Origin: Betaproteobacteria bacterium
GTDB taxonomy: Bacteria > Pseudomonadota > Gammaproteobacteria > Burkholderiales > SG8-41
Reading direction: 5' to 3'
Assembly: GCA_016868035.1 (NCBI GenBank)
Contig: VGID01000004.1
Location: 1 to 64,000, forward strand
Length of the DNA: 64,000 nucleotides
Position numbers and translations under genes: made by a program. Below, piece by piece: positions 25,668-33,714 of this stretch. Position 1 is the stretch's first letter, and each line of letters begins with the position of its first letter. The notes under the pieces were generated by a model. The model searched no databases. It was not told the origin of the DNA and saw only the letters and a list, made by a program, of their open reading frames with translations.

Positions 25668-27041
25668 CTACTTGCCCCAGGGTTTGATCGCTTCCTTCAG
25701 CTTGTTGTAGCCCTCGATGTAGCGGGGCCGTTTGCTGCCGTAGATCTTGTCGAAGGTATCGAGCTGGGTGTCCAGCCAGCGGGCGAGTTCCGTGTTGCCC
25801 GGATTGGCCGCCTTGTACGCCTCGTTGATCAGGACGAAATGGATCCTCGGATCGTAGGGCTGCTTCTCGCCGCCGACCGTCTCGTCCCCGGCCAGCAGGC
25901 GCAGCAGCATCGCGTCGGCGGAACCCAGCGTCTGCTCATAGATCGGCTCGCCTTCCATGCGGTACATGACGCTCGTCATGTCCTTGCCGTTGGTCATCGT
26001 GAAGCCCATGTCGGCCCAGACTTTCTTCATGCTGGCGCCCGACTTGACGTGGTCCAACACGAGCTGGCCCCAGTCGCGCAGCACATCGGGGGCATCGGCC
26101 ATCAGATCGGTCAGCCGGTCGCCGTCGAGGTCGGTCGCGTAGACGACGGCCTTGCGCTGGCGAAACATGTCATGCAGCAGCAGGCCGAAGTTGGTGTCGG
26201 AGATGTGCTCGTAGATCTCGCCGCCCCATTTCTCCATGCCCGCCTTGAAGTCCCCGGGCAGCAGCGCAACGATGGCGTCGACGTTGTCCTTGTGCTCCTC
26301 GTAGGCATCGACGGCATACTTGCGCTTGAGCTGGAATTTCGTGCCCTGCATCAGCCAGCGCATGATCCCCGCGTTGACCGCGTCTTCCTGAGCCTGGGTC
26401 GGCTTGGTGGCGACGCGCCCGATCTGCCCGGTTTCGTGCACCATCTTCAGGAACAGGCGCGCAGCGTACGCCATCCTGACCCCGGGCGTATTCATCTCGG
26501 AGTGAATGTTGCCGCTGCTGCGGTCCACGCTGAATTTCTTCTTGTCTTGCGAGTAGGGCAAGCCGGGCATGAAGCGCACGCTGGTGATCGTGCCGTAGGG
26601 CCGGACGTTGCAGTAGACTCCGGCCGCGGTGCGCAGCGGCGCATTGGCGGATTTGCCCAGGACCACCACCTTCCTGCCGTTCTCGTTGACCATGAAGTCG
26701 CCGGCGGTGGACCACTTCAGGCAGGTGTAGTCCATCTTGCCGAACCATTCGAGCGACTTCAACTTGGTGTCGTGGCGGAACTGCGCCATCATCGGCACGC
26801 CGAGGAACGGCAGGCCCAGCACGTCGAGCGCCATCAGCGTGCCGTTCAGCGCGAACATATCCGTCAACGCGTGAGCGACCGGCTTCACGTTGCCGTACGG
26901 GTTGCCGCCTTCCCAGATGACGGCATCGGAGATGCCGCGCGGCTGGACCTTGGACCGCTTGTAGATGCTGTCCAGCAGCTTGAAGAGATCTCCCTTCTGT
27001 TCTTCCTGGGCGATCTGGAGCAGGTCGAGTCGTTCAGCCAT
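25668..27041 (-). CDS. Unrecognised 457-aa cytoplasmic protein
   Basis: I do not recognise this family. The chosen start, ATG 27041, has GGAGAAGGAAAG upstream; the track start adds 12 residues. No signal peptide, membrane segment or nucleotide-binding loop is evident. Conserved-looking segments include ISDAVIWEGGNPYGNVKPVA, SLEWFGKMDYTCLKWSTAGD, RFMPGLPYSQDKKKFSVDRS and YATDLDGDRLTDLMADAPDV. The frame is clean over its whole length with normal codon use, so it is a real gene. It is divergent from malate synthase (aceB), across a structured 600-base gap. A metabolic role tied to aceB would be a guess. Confidence 0.85.
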   Translation of the reverse strand: MAERLDLLQIAQEEQKGDLFKLLDSIYKRSKVQPRGISDAVIWEGGNPYGNVKPVAHALTDMFALNGTLMALDVLGLPFLGVPMMAQFRHDTKLKSLEWFGKMDYTCLKWSTAGDFMVNENGRKVVVLGKSANAPLRTAAGVYCNVRPYGTITSVRFMPGLPYSQDKKKFSVDRSSGNIHSEMNTPGVRMAYAARLFLKMVHETGQIGRVATKPTQAQEDAVNAGIMRWLMQGTKFQLKRKYAVDAYEEHKDNVDAIVALLPGDFKAGMEKWGGEIYEHISDTNFGLLLHDMFRQRKAVVYATDLDGDRLTDLMADAPDVLRDWGQLVLDHVKSGASMKKVWADMGFTMTNGKDMTSVMYRMEGEPIYEQTLGSADAMLLRLLAGDETVGGEKQPYDPRIHFVLINEAYKAANPGNTELARWLDTQLDTFDKIYGSKRPRYIEGYNKLKEAIKPWGK

Positions 27042-27229
27042 GGTACTTTCCTTCTCCGTTCGAATCGGATCGGTCAAGTAATCGGGGTGCTTCGGCGATC
27101 TGTCGGGGCGTCCTGGCGGGATGCGTGGGCAGGATCGTTCTTGCCACTACAGTTTGTTGCAGGTCCGGAATGATCGCGGACACCGGCTGCGGCGGAAAGC
27201 CCGCGGGGATTCCGAAAAAACGGAAATTA

Positions 27230-27530
27230 TAGCAGCCCGGCGCCGCTCCTTCCCCCCAACGGCACTCGCATGAATCGTCTGTTGGCACGTACCTCACCTG
27301 GAGCGCCTGCGGCGCTCGCAATCCCCGCGACTCCGCGCAGTCGCGCTGGTCGCACTGCGGCCAAACGCTGCAGGCGCACCAAGCGTTTTCGGGCGAAGCG
27401 AAAAGCCGGATTGCGGGGATTTCCGTCACGGCCCGGCCCGCCGGTACCGGATGAGTGGGCGCACACCTACGGTCCCGACCCCATCCCTGCCTCGCCATCC
27501 CCCATAAAGGTTTTATGAAACGTTATAAAA
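27230..27530. other. Hairpin-rich non-coding region
   Basis: The track ORF 27270-27518 is low in coding character. Instead, successive inverted repeats are visible: GAGCGCC-tgc-GGCGCTC, GCGACT...AGTCGC, CGCAGT...ACTGCG, AAACGCT...AGCGTTT, and an outer pair AATCCCCGC (27320) with GCGGGGATT (27413). The nested order suggests a folded RNA or a REP-like insertion element rather than a gene. It lies upstream of the aceB promoter. Confidence 0.5.
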
Positions 27531-27539
27531 TTCATTAAC

Positions 27540-27568
27540 TTGCCATCTTCTGGTTCGTACGTTATAAT
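27540..27568 (+). promoter_or_regulatory. Sigma-70-type promoter for aceB
   Basis: TTGCCA and TATAAT are separated by exactly 17 bases, in an AT-rich patch (ATAAAATTCATTAACTTGCC) that contrasts with the GC-rich surroundings. The -10 box ends about 80 bases before the malate synthase start codon, giving a long leader. The TATGAAACGTTATAAAATTC segment just upstream could bind a regulator. Confidence 0.75.
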
Positions 27569-27648
27569 GCACCGCAACATAAGCCGTGAGATTTACTTTC
27601 ATAATACGAAATAATCCAGATAACGGCTTTAACCTGCGGAGTTACACC

Positions 27649-29286
27649 ATGCCCGCCACCCGTCACACCGGCCTGCCCGACGGCGTCACGATCCTCGGCA
27701 AGGTCACTCCGCAGTTCGCCGAGATCCTCACCCCGCAGGCGCTGACGTTCGTCGCGAAGCTTGCCCGCAAGTTCGAAGGCCGGCGACACGAATTGATGCA
27801 GCTGCGTGACAAGCGCCAGGCGGAGCTCGACGCCGGCAAGCTGCCCGATTTCCTGCCGCAGACGACACACATTCGCGAGAGCGAGTGGACCGTCGCGCCC
27901 GTGCCGCGCGACCTGCAGGACCGGCGCGTCGAGATCACCGGCCCGACCGACCGCAAGATGGTGATCAACGCCCTCAACAGCGGCGCCAACGTGTTCATGG
28001 CCGACTTCGAGGATTCCAATACCCCGACGTGGGAAAACTTGATCGAGGGCCAGATCAACCTGCGCGACGCCATCGCCCGCACGATCACCTACTCCAGCCG
28101 CGAGGGCCGGCGCTACGAGCTGAACGACCGGCCCGCGACCCTCATGGTGCGCCCGCGCGGCTGGCACCTGATGGAGCATCACGTGCGGGTCGACGGCACG
28201 CCGGTGGCGGGCGCGATCTTCGACTTCGCGCTCTACTTTTTTCACAATGCCAAGGCGCTGCTCGCCCGGCATTCCGGGCCCTACTTCTACCTGCCCAAGC
28301 TGGAAAGCCATCTCGAAGCGCGGCTGTGGAACGACATCTTCAACACGGCGCAGCGCGAGCTGGGCGTGCCGGTCGGCACCATCAAGGCGACCGTGCTGGT
28401 CGAAACCGTGCTTGCCGCGTTCGAAATGGACGAGATCCTCTACGAGCTGCGCGATCATTCGGCCGGGCTCAACATCGGGCGGTGGGATTACATCTTCAGC
28501 TGCATCAAGAAATTCCGGGCGAACCCGGATTTTTGCCTCGCCAACCGCGCCGACGTGACCATGACGGCGCCGTTCATGCGCGCCTACGCCCTGCTGCTCG
28601 TGAAAACCTGCCACCGCCGCAACACCTTTGCCATGGGCGGCATGGCGGCCCAGATCCCGATCAAGGACGATGCGGCCGCGAACAAAGCCGCGCTCGAGAA
28701 AGTGCGGGAGGACAAGGTCCGCGAGGCGACGGACGGCTGCGACGGCACCTGGGTCGCGCACCCCGGCCTGGTGGAACTCGCGAAGGCGGTGTTCGACCAG
28801 CACATGCCCACACCGAACCAGATCCGCCGCAAGCGCGATGACGTGAAGGTCTCCGCAAAGGATCTGCTCGACTTCCGCCCCGACAAACCGATCACCGAGG
28901 CAGGGCTGCGCAACAATATCAGCGTCGGCATCCAGTACATCGGCTCCTGGCTCGCGGGCAACGGCTGCGTGCCCGTGTACAACCTGATGGAGGATGCAGC
29001 TACCGCCGAGATCTCACGCTCGCAGATCTGGCAGTGGATCCGCAGCCCCAAGGGCGTGCTGGAAGACGGCCGCAGAGTGACAAGAGAGCTCTTCCGCAAG
29101 CTCCTGCCCGAGGAGCTGGCCAAGGTGAGAACGCTGCTCGGCGAGGAGGGCTGGCGCTCCGGGGAATACGAAGAAGCGGCGAAGCTGTTCGAGCAGATCA
29201 TTGCGAGCGACGATTACGTCGAGTTCCTCACGCTGCCCGCGTACGAGTGGCTCACGCGCGGGCTGCGCGTGCCCGTCGCGGCCTGA
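27649..29286 (+). CDS. aceB: Malate synthase A
   Basis: Malate synthase condenses glyoxylate and acetyl-CoA in the glyoxylate shunt. From ATG 27649 the protein is 545 aa, a normal MSA length. Clear features are [56 protein letters not shown] (metal-binding Glu region) and [18 protein letters not shown]. The C-terminal part has [19 protein letters not shown] with the catalytic Asp. Isocitrate lyase is not in the window. A good promoter lies upstream; the divergent neighbour is unrecognised. Confidence 0.97.
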   Translation: MPATRHTGLPDGVTILGKVTPQFAEILTPQALTFVAKLARKFEGRRHELMQLRDKRQAELDAGKLPDFLPQTTHIRESEWTVAPVPRDLQDRRVEITGPTDRKMVINALNSGANVFMADFEDSNTPTWENLIEGQINLRDAIARTITYSSREGRRYELNDRPATLMVRPRGWHLMEHHVRVDGTPVAGAIFDFALYFFHNAKALLARHSGPYFYLPKLESHLEARLWNDIFNTAQRELGVPVGTIKATVLVETVLAAFEMDEILYELRDHSAGLNIGRWDYIFSCIKKFRANPDFCLANRADVTMTAPFMRAYALLLVKTCHRRNTFAMGGMAAQIPIKDDAAANKAALEKVREDKVREATDGCDGTWVAHPGLVELAKAVFDQHMPTPNQIRRKRDDVKVSAKDLLDFRPDKPITEAGLRNNISVGIQYIGSWLAGNGCVPVYNLMEDAATAEISRSQIWQWIRSPKGVLEDGRRVTRELFRKLLPEELAKVRTLLGEEGWRSGEYEEAAKLFEQIIASDDYVEFLTLPAYEWLTRGLRVPVAA

Positions 29287-29546
29287 CCGCCCTGCCGGTT
29301 GCTACGCGACCGGCAGCTATAGTGCCGCCATTGCGGGTGGCGGAGTATCCGCAGCGCGTCTGCCCTTAATAGCCCGTATCCTGTTGTTTCCAATATAAGT
29401 TTTTACCTTCCGGTCGGACCACATGAGTGTGCCGTCCCCGGATCGGCTGTCAACCGCCGTCTACCCCGGCGCGTTATGTGCGCTGACCGGAATCCGGTCG
29501 TAATGCAGGTAAAGGAATCTTTCCAACTTCACGAAGAGGAAACGAC

Positions 29547-29774
29547 ATGAAGCAGCTGCTTGCCGCAATTTTTGCTGGATTATTCGCGCTCTCCATGACC
29601 GCTCCGGTCGTCGCCCAAGAGAAAAAAGACGCACCCAAGGCGGAAGCGAAGAAGGACGAAAAAGCCAAGGCCGAAGCCAAGAAGAAGGCCGAACCGAAGG
29701 GCGAAGCCAAGAAGGCCGAGCCGAAGGGCGAAGCCAAGAAGGACGAGAAGAAGGGCGAAGGCGCCAAGAAGTAA
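29547..29774 (+). CDS. Small exported Lys/Glu-rich protein, copy 1
   Basis: The 75-aa product has a clean signal peptide (MKQLLAAIFAGLFALSMTAP, cleaved after VVAQ) and a mature part made only of Lys, Glu, Ala, Gly, Pro and Asp in repeats such as AEPKGEAKK. It has its own terminator. A second gene 170 bases on encodes a homologous signal peptide and a similar tail. No function is known to me; a disordered, highly charged periplasmic polypeptide could buffer charge, metals or the cell wall. Confidence 0.8.
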   Translation: MKQLLAAIFAGLFALSMTAPVVAQEKKDAPKAEAKKDEKAKAEAKKKAEPKGEAKKAEPKGEAKKDEKKGEGAKK

Positions 29775-29789
29775 CACCGCTTCGTTGCG

Positions 29790-29821
29790 GGAAAAAGGCA
29801 GGGTCCGCCCTGCCTTTTTTG
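29790..29821 (+). terminator. Rho-independent terminator after copy 1
   Basis: AAAAAGGCAGGG and CCCTGCCTTTTTT form a perfect stem with a four-base loop and a run of six T. Confidence 0.92.
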
Positions 29822-29946
29822 TTGCCCGGCCTGCGCCATGACGTTGCCATAGGGGGGGTTTTCGGCTAGGCTAGCCGTGCTCGCCTGAGCTACCGGCGGC
29901 GCCAGCCGCCGGAAAGGATAACTAGGTTCACTAGGGAGGGTCTGAC

Positions 29947-30165
29947 ATGAAAAAGCTGCTTGCTGCGATTTTCTTGGGCATGTTCGCGCTCACCATGACC
30001 GTCACCCCGGTCGCGATGGCCGCCAAGCACGAGATGAAGAAGGAAGAAATGAAGGCCGAGAAAAAGGCCGAGAAAAAGGCCGAGAAGAAGGCCGAAAAGA
30101 AGGCCGAAAAGAAGGGCGAACCCAAGAAGGAAGAGAAGAAGGGCGAAGGCAAGAAGGACAAGTAA
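29947..30165 (+). CDS. Small exported Lys/Glu-rich protein, copy 2
   Basis: The 72-aa product repeats the plan of copy 1: signal peptide MKKLLAAIFLGMFALTMTVT ending near VAMAA, then a mature part of KAEKKAEKK repeats and a KGEGKKDK tail. Signal peptides of the two copies are nearly identical while the repeats differ, which suggests tandem duplication followed by repeat drift. GGGAGGGTCTGAC gives a ribosome binding site. A terminator follows at 30200. Confidence 0.8.
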   Translation: MKKLLAAIFLGMFALTMTVTPVAMAAKHEMKKEEMKAEKKAEKKAEKKAEKKAEKKGEPKKEEKKGEGKKDK

Positions 30166-30199
30166 GCGCCGGACCGGCTTTTTTTCCGGTTCGATTGGA

Positions 30200-30230
30200 G
30201 GGCAGGGTCAACACCCTGCCCTTTTCGTTT
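30200..30230 (+). terminator. Rho-independent terminator after copy 2
   Basis: GGGCAGGG and CCCTGCCC form an 8-bp stem with a six-base loop followed by TTTTCGTTTT. Confidence 0.88.
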
Positions 30231-30300
30231 TGCAACCGGCGGCTGCGCAGGAAGCGCGTGATTGCTCCAGCCACTGGCGATACAATGCGGCCTCCACCAC

Positions 30301-30450
30301 ATGATCTGGAAGCCGCACGTTACCGTCGCCGCGGTGATCGAGCGTAGCGGCCGTTTCCTGCTCGTCGAGGAGCAGACCGGGCACGGGGGCCTCTACAGCC
30401 GGCCGGCCACCTCGACCCGGGGGAGTCCTTGATCCGCGCCGTTGCTTCAG
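30301..30450 (+). pseudogene. nudJ: NudJ-like Nudix hydrolase remnant
   Basis: ATG 30301 opens MIWKPHVTVAAVIERSGRFL and LVEEQTGHGGLY, the N-terminus of NudJ-type Nudix hydrolases. The following QPAGHLDPGESLIRAVA is in another frame, so there is a frameshift near 30390, and the sequence stops before the REUxEE half of the Nudix box; repeat filler (TTCCGTGTGCCTCCGTGTG) follows. nudJ directly before mnmA is a known conserved order, which supports a once-functional gene that decayed here. Confidence 0.75.
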
Positions 30451-30524
30451 TGCCCAATAACAAACTTCCGTGTGCCTCCGTGTGTTTCCGTGCCTTTGAA
30501 CATTTTTGAGGTAGCCTCGATTTC

Positions 30525-31673
30525 ATGGCGGGCAAGCGCGTGATCGTCGGCATGTCGGGCGGCGTGGATTCCTCCGTCGCCGCACTCCTGCTCAAGCAGC
30601 AGGGGTACGACGTATCCGGCCTGTTCATGAAGAACTGGGAAGACGACGACACCGACGAATATTGCAGCGCGCGCGAGGACCTGGTGGATGCGGTGGCGGT
30701 TGCCGACCGGATCGGCATAGAAATTGACGTCGTCAATTTCTCAAGTCAATACAGGGAACGGGTATTCAATGATTTCCTGCGGGAATACCAGGCCGGGCGT
30801 ACTCCCAATCCCGACGTCCTGTGCAACGCGGAGATCAAGTTCAAGTCCTTCCTCGACCACGCGCTCTCACTGGGGGCGGACTACATCGCGACCGGCCATT
30901 ACGCGCAGATCCGCCGCGCGAGCGGCGCCCACCAGTTACTCAAGGCCGAGGACGGCACCAAAGACCAGAGCTATTTTCTCTACCGCCTGACCCAGGATCA
31001 GCTCGCGCGAACCCTGTTCCCGCTGGGACGGCTCTACAAGCGCGACGTGCGCGAGATCGCGCGGCGCGAGGGGTTGCCGACGCACGACAAGAAGGATTCC
31101 ACCGGCATCTGCTTCATCGGCGAGCGGCCGTTCCGCGAGTTCCTCAGCCGCTATCTTCCCGACAACCCGGGAGAGATGTGCGAAGCGGAGGGACGCGTGC
31201 TCGGCCGTCATCAGGGGCTCATGTTCTATACGATCGGCCAGCGGCAGGGTCTGGGGATCGGCGGCCGGCGCGAGGGCGACGGCGAGCCGTGGTACGTCGC
31301 AGCGAAGGATCTGCAGCGCAATCGTCTCGTCGTGGTGCAGGGCCACGACCATCCAGCGCTCTTCTCCGGCCGCCTGGTCGCTTCGGAGCTGAACTGGATC
31401 AGCGGGAGCGCTCCGCATTGCCACTGGGTCTACGGCGCCAAAATACGCTACCGGCAGAAGGACGCGCCCTGCACCATCGCCGAGGTCAGCGCGGAACGCT
31501 GCACGATCGAGTTCGCCGAACCGCAATGGTCGGTCACCCCGGGCCAGTCGGTGGTGCTCTACGAAAGCCAGGTGTGCCTGGGCGGGGGCATCATCGAATA
31601 CGGCGAGCCGGCCGAGGACGCGGGTCGCAGAGATGCTTCCTGCCCGCCCGGCACTGAGCCCCCTGAAAGATAA
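30525..31673 (+). CDS. mnmA: tRNA-specific 2-thiouridylase MnmA
   Basis: MnmA thiolates U34 of the tRNAs for Lys, Glu and Gln. The 382-aa protein has the PP-loop [20 protein letters not shown], the [19 protein letters not shown] insert, the first catalytic Cys in [14 protein letters not shown] and the second in [14 protein letters not shown]. Length and ends are normal, with a short extra C-terminal tail ([16 protein letters not shown]) that runs toward the repeats. The degenerate nudJ upstream completes the usual neighbourhood. Confidence 0.97.
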   Translation: MAGKRVIVGMSGGVDSSVAALLLKQQGYDVSGLFMKNWEDDDTDEYCSAREDLVDAVAVADRIGIEIDVVNFSSQYRERVFNDFLREYQAGRTPNPDVLCNAEIKFKSFLDHALSLGADYIATGHYAQIRRASGAHQLLKAEDGTKDQSYFLYRLTQDQLARTLFPLGRLYKRDVREIARREGLPTHDKKDSTGICFIGERPFREFLSRYLPDNPGEMCEAEGRVLGRHQGLMFYTIGQRQGLGIGGRREGDGEPWYVAAKDLQRNRLVVVQGHDHPALFSGRLVASELNWISGSAPHCHWVYGAKIRYRQKDAPCTIAEVSAERCTIEFAEPQWSVTPGQSVVLYESQVCLGGGIIEYGEPAEDAGRRDASCPPGTEPPER

Positions 31674-31752
31674 AGGCAGAAGGATGAAGGCGGAAGGCTG
31701 AAGGAAAAGATCGTTGGGTAGTCGGCATTTCTGCCTTCTGCCTTCTGCCTTA
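31672..31752. repeat. Inverted heptamer pair between mnmA and the GST gene
   Basis: AAGGCAG/AAGGATG/AAGGCGG/AAGGCTG units (31673-31705) face TCTGCCT/TCTGCCT/TCTGCCT units (31730-31750). The two arrays are complementary and lie between convergent genes, where a hairpin could end both transcripts. Confidence 0.8.
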
Positions 31753-32364
31753 CGAAGTCGGCGGGGTGGTATCCTTGAACGAGGGACGCTTCGCGAGCCT
31801 TTCGGCGAGCTTGCCGAGGTTCGGATAGGTCTTGCGCCAGGCGAGGTCGGGCAGCCGCAGGTCGAGAAAGCCGAGGCAGCAGCCGACGGCGATGTCAGCC
31901 AGGTTGTACTGCTCGCCGCCGCACCAGTTGCGCGTGCCCAGTTCCTCCGCCATCACTTCCAGGCTGCGGTCGATCTTGCCCTGCTGGCGTGCGATCCAGC
32001 CCGGGGACTGCGCCGTGGCCGAGCGCTGTTTTTCGACCCTTACCGCCACCGCGGCGTCCGTGCATCCGTCCGCCAGCGCTTCCCAGCGCCGCACCTGTAT
32101 GCGTTGGCGGGTATCCTCGGGGATGAGTTTCGCCACCGGGCTCGCGTTGTCGAGATATTCGACGATGACCCGGGAATCGAAGAGGTTGGTGCCATCCTCG
32201 GTAACCAGCACCGGCACCTTGCCGAGCGGATTGTAGGTCGGGACCTTGCTCGTCGCCTCGCCCGGCGGATCCACGACGAACTCGTACTCGATGCGCTTCT
32301 CCGCGAGCACGACCCGCACTTTGCGCGTGTACGGACTGGTCGGAGTTCCGATCAGCTTCATCAT
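31750..32364 (-). CDS. Glutathione S-transferase family protein
   Basis: The 204-aa protein has an N-terminal thioredoxin-like domain (MMKLIGTPTSPYTRKVRVVL) with a catalytic Ser/Thr candidate in TPTSPYTRK, the glutathione-binding cis-Pro loop NPLGKVPVLVTEDG and the DSRVIVEYLD segment. The C-terminal helical domain includes YNLADIAVGCCLGFLDLRLP. It resembles YibF-like GSTs. The gene is divergent from the selenoprotein gene that starts 190 bases away; a functional link through thiol chemistry is possible but unproven. Confidence 0.88.
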   Translation of the reverse strand: MMKLIGTPTSPYTRKVRVVLAEKRIEYEFVVDPPGEATSKVPTYNPLGKVPVLVTEDGTNLFDSRVIVEYLDNASPVAKLIPEDTRQRIQVRRWEALADGCTDAAVAVRVEKQRSATAQSPGWIARQQGKIDRSLEVMAEELGTRNWCGGEQYNLADIAVGCCLGFLDLRLPDLAWRKTYPNLGKLAERLAKRPSFKDTTPPTS

Positions 32365-32555
32365 CGCGCTCTCGCTTCCGCCTCTCCAAAAAAGGGGGGG
32401 ATTATAGCATCGCGCCGCACGCCCAGCCCCCCGCCGGAAGGCTCAGCGCGAACCGCGAAAAAGAATATTCAAGCATTTTTCCCATTGCCTTTTCGCGTGT
32501 TGACTCCCGCGGAACAATGGTAGTACGCTGCGACCGGACTGCTCCTGGTTTACCG

Positions 32556-33329
32556 ATGGACACGATAAGCGAAAAATTCGTCCTCTACACACAGCCCGGG
32601 TGAAGCAGCTGCCTCCGAGCGAAAGAGTTTCTTTCGAAAAAAGGCATCGACTTCGTCGCGGTGGACGTGCTGAACGAGCCGCAGGGGCGAGAGCGGTTGC
32701 TCAAGCTCGGCGTGCGCAACGTGCCGGTCGTGGCGAAGGGCGGGCAGTACGTGTTCGGGCAGAATCTGGAGGACGTGGCCGAATTCGTCGGGCTGCACGG
32801 GACCGGACACACGCCGCTGCCTCCCGAAAAACTGATCGAAAAATGGATACTGGTCCTGCGCGCGGCGCAACGCTACGTGCGGCAGCTGCCGGACCGGAGC
32901 CTGAACGAGCGCGTCATCGAGAACCGCGACCGTTCGATCCGGCTCCTCGCCCACCATCTCTTCCGCATCGGGGAGGCGTTCCTGGAGACGGCCATCGACG
33001 GGGTCGAATACGCCGTGCAGCACGCCAACGTGCCGCCGAAGGACGGCACGTTCCTCACCGGCGACGAAATCGCGCGCTACGGCGAGACGGTGATCGCGCG
33101 CCTGCGCAAGTGGTGGGATGGCCTCGTCGACAAGTCGCTCTCGCGCAAGGTGAAGACCTTCTACGGGATGCAGCCGATGCATGTGGTGTTCGAGCGCTCG
33201 ACGTGGCACTCGGCGCAGCACGCGCGCCAGCTCATCCACATCCTCGAGCGCTACGGCATCGAACCCGAGCGGCGGCTCACCCCGGACGATCTCGCAGGAC
33301 TGCCGCTCCCGGAGCGGTTGTTTGAGTAG
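32556..33329 (+). CDS. Selenoprotein: glutaredoxin-like domain (UxxC) fused to DinB-like domain
   Basis: Reading from ATG 32556 gives MDTISEKFVLYTQPG, an in-frame TGA at 32601, then SSCLRAKEFLSKKGIDFVAV and an open frame to 33329: 257 residues with Sec at 16. The TGA sits exactly at the first cysteine of the expected glutaredoxin CxxC (QPG-U-SSC). VRNVPVVAKGGQYVFG supplies the cis-proline loop. Residues ~90-250 look like a DinB four-helix bundle with histidines in LLAHHLFRIGEAFL and STWHSAQHARQLIH as metal-ligand candidates. A SECIS-like hairpin follows the TGA, and selA, selB and selC lie downstream. The track shows only the part after the TGA (32661-33329). The ribosome binding site is weak. 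The partner substrate is unknown; a decayed Cys homologue with a nonsense mutation is the alternative. Confidence 0.9.
32601..32645 (+). promoter_or_regulatory. UGA codon with bacterial SECIS-like hairpin
   Basis: The UGA is followed by CGAAAGA (32620-32626) and its complement UCUUUCG (32630-32636), closing a GUU apical loop 24-26 bases after the codon. A lower stem UGCC (32610-32613) with GGCA (32642-32645) extends it. The published bacterial SECIS pattern asks for a small apical loop at roughly 16-37 bases with a G in the first loop positions; this fits. SelB would bind this structure to insert selenocysteine. Confidence 0.7.
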
Positions 33330-33334
33330 ACCGC

Positions 33335-33590
33335 CTCTCACCGCGGAGAACGCGGAGGACGCGGAGGAACAACAAGAAACAAGAAATAACCGCCAAGGCG
33401 CCAAGAAGAAACGAAATTGAAGCGCCAAAGCCGCGAAGAAGCTCGAAAATCAAATCGGTTGCAAGCCAGGAAAAAGAACAACCCGGCTTATTCGAGTTTT
33501 TCCGTTCCCAGCTCCCTGCGCTCCTCCGCGCCCCCCGCGTCCTCTGCGTTGAGAGGTTCGTCTTTTGCTTGGTGCCTTCGCGGCTGATGC
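33335..33590. repeat. Repeat-filled gap before selA
   Basis: The 385-base gap between the selenoprotein gene and selA holds no supported ORF. It contains CGCGGAGAACGCGGAGGACG near its start and the complementary CTCCTCCGCG...CGCGTCCTCTGCG near 33520-33550, plus CGCCAAGGCGCCAAG facing CTTGGTGCC. The arrays are inverted pairs, as at other junctions. Confidence 0.7.
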
Positions 33591-33714
33591 CCGGCGAGAA
33601 TAGCGCAACGCGCGGAGTTGAATTAAACTACAGCTTCCTCGACGCTTAACTCGCACGCCCGCGCAGCATGACCGCAGTGATCACCCGTCGCCTGCCGCTC
33701 GGCTGCTGTCCGCC

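Noticed and set aside
29292-29316. CTGCCGGT/ACCGGCAG hairpin after aceB as a terminator
   Set aside because: There is no T-run on either side, so I did not call it a terminator; it may only weakly pause transcription.
30385-30450. Selenocysteine reading for the stop codon in the NudJ remnant
   Set aside because: The recognisable Nudix residues continue in a different frame, so the cause is a frameshift and not a recoded UGA; the stop does not fall at a catalytic position.
33335-33590. CRISPR array
   Set aside because: Repeat units here and in other gaps are 7-11 bp, tandem and degenerate, without spacers of constant length; there are no cas genes.
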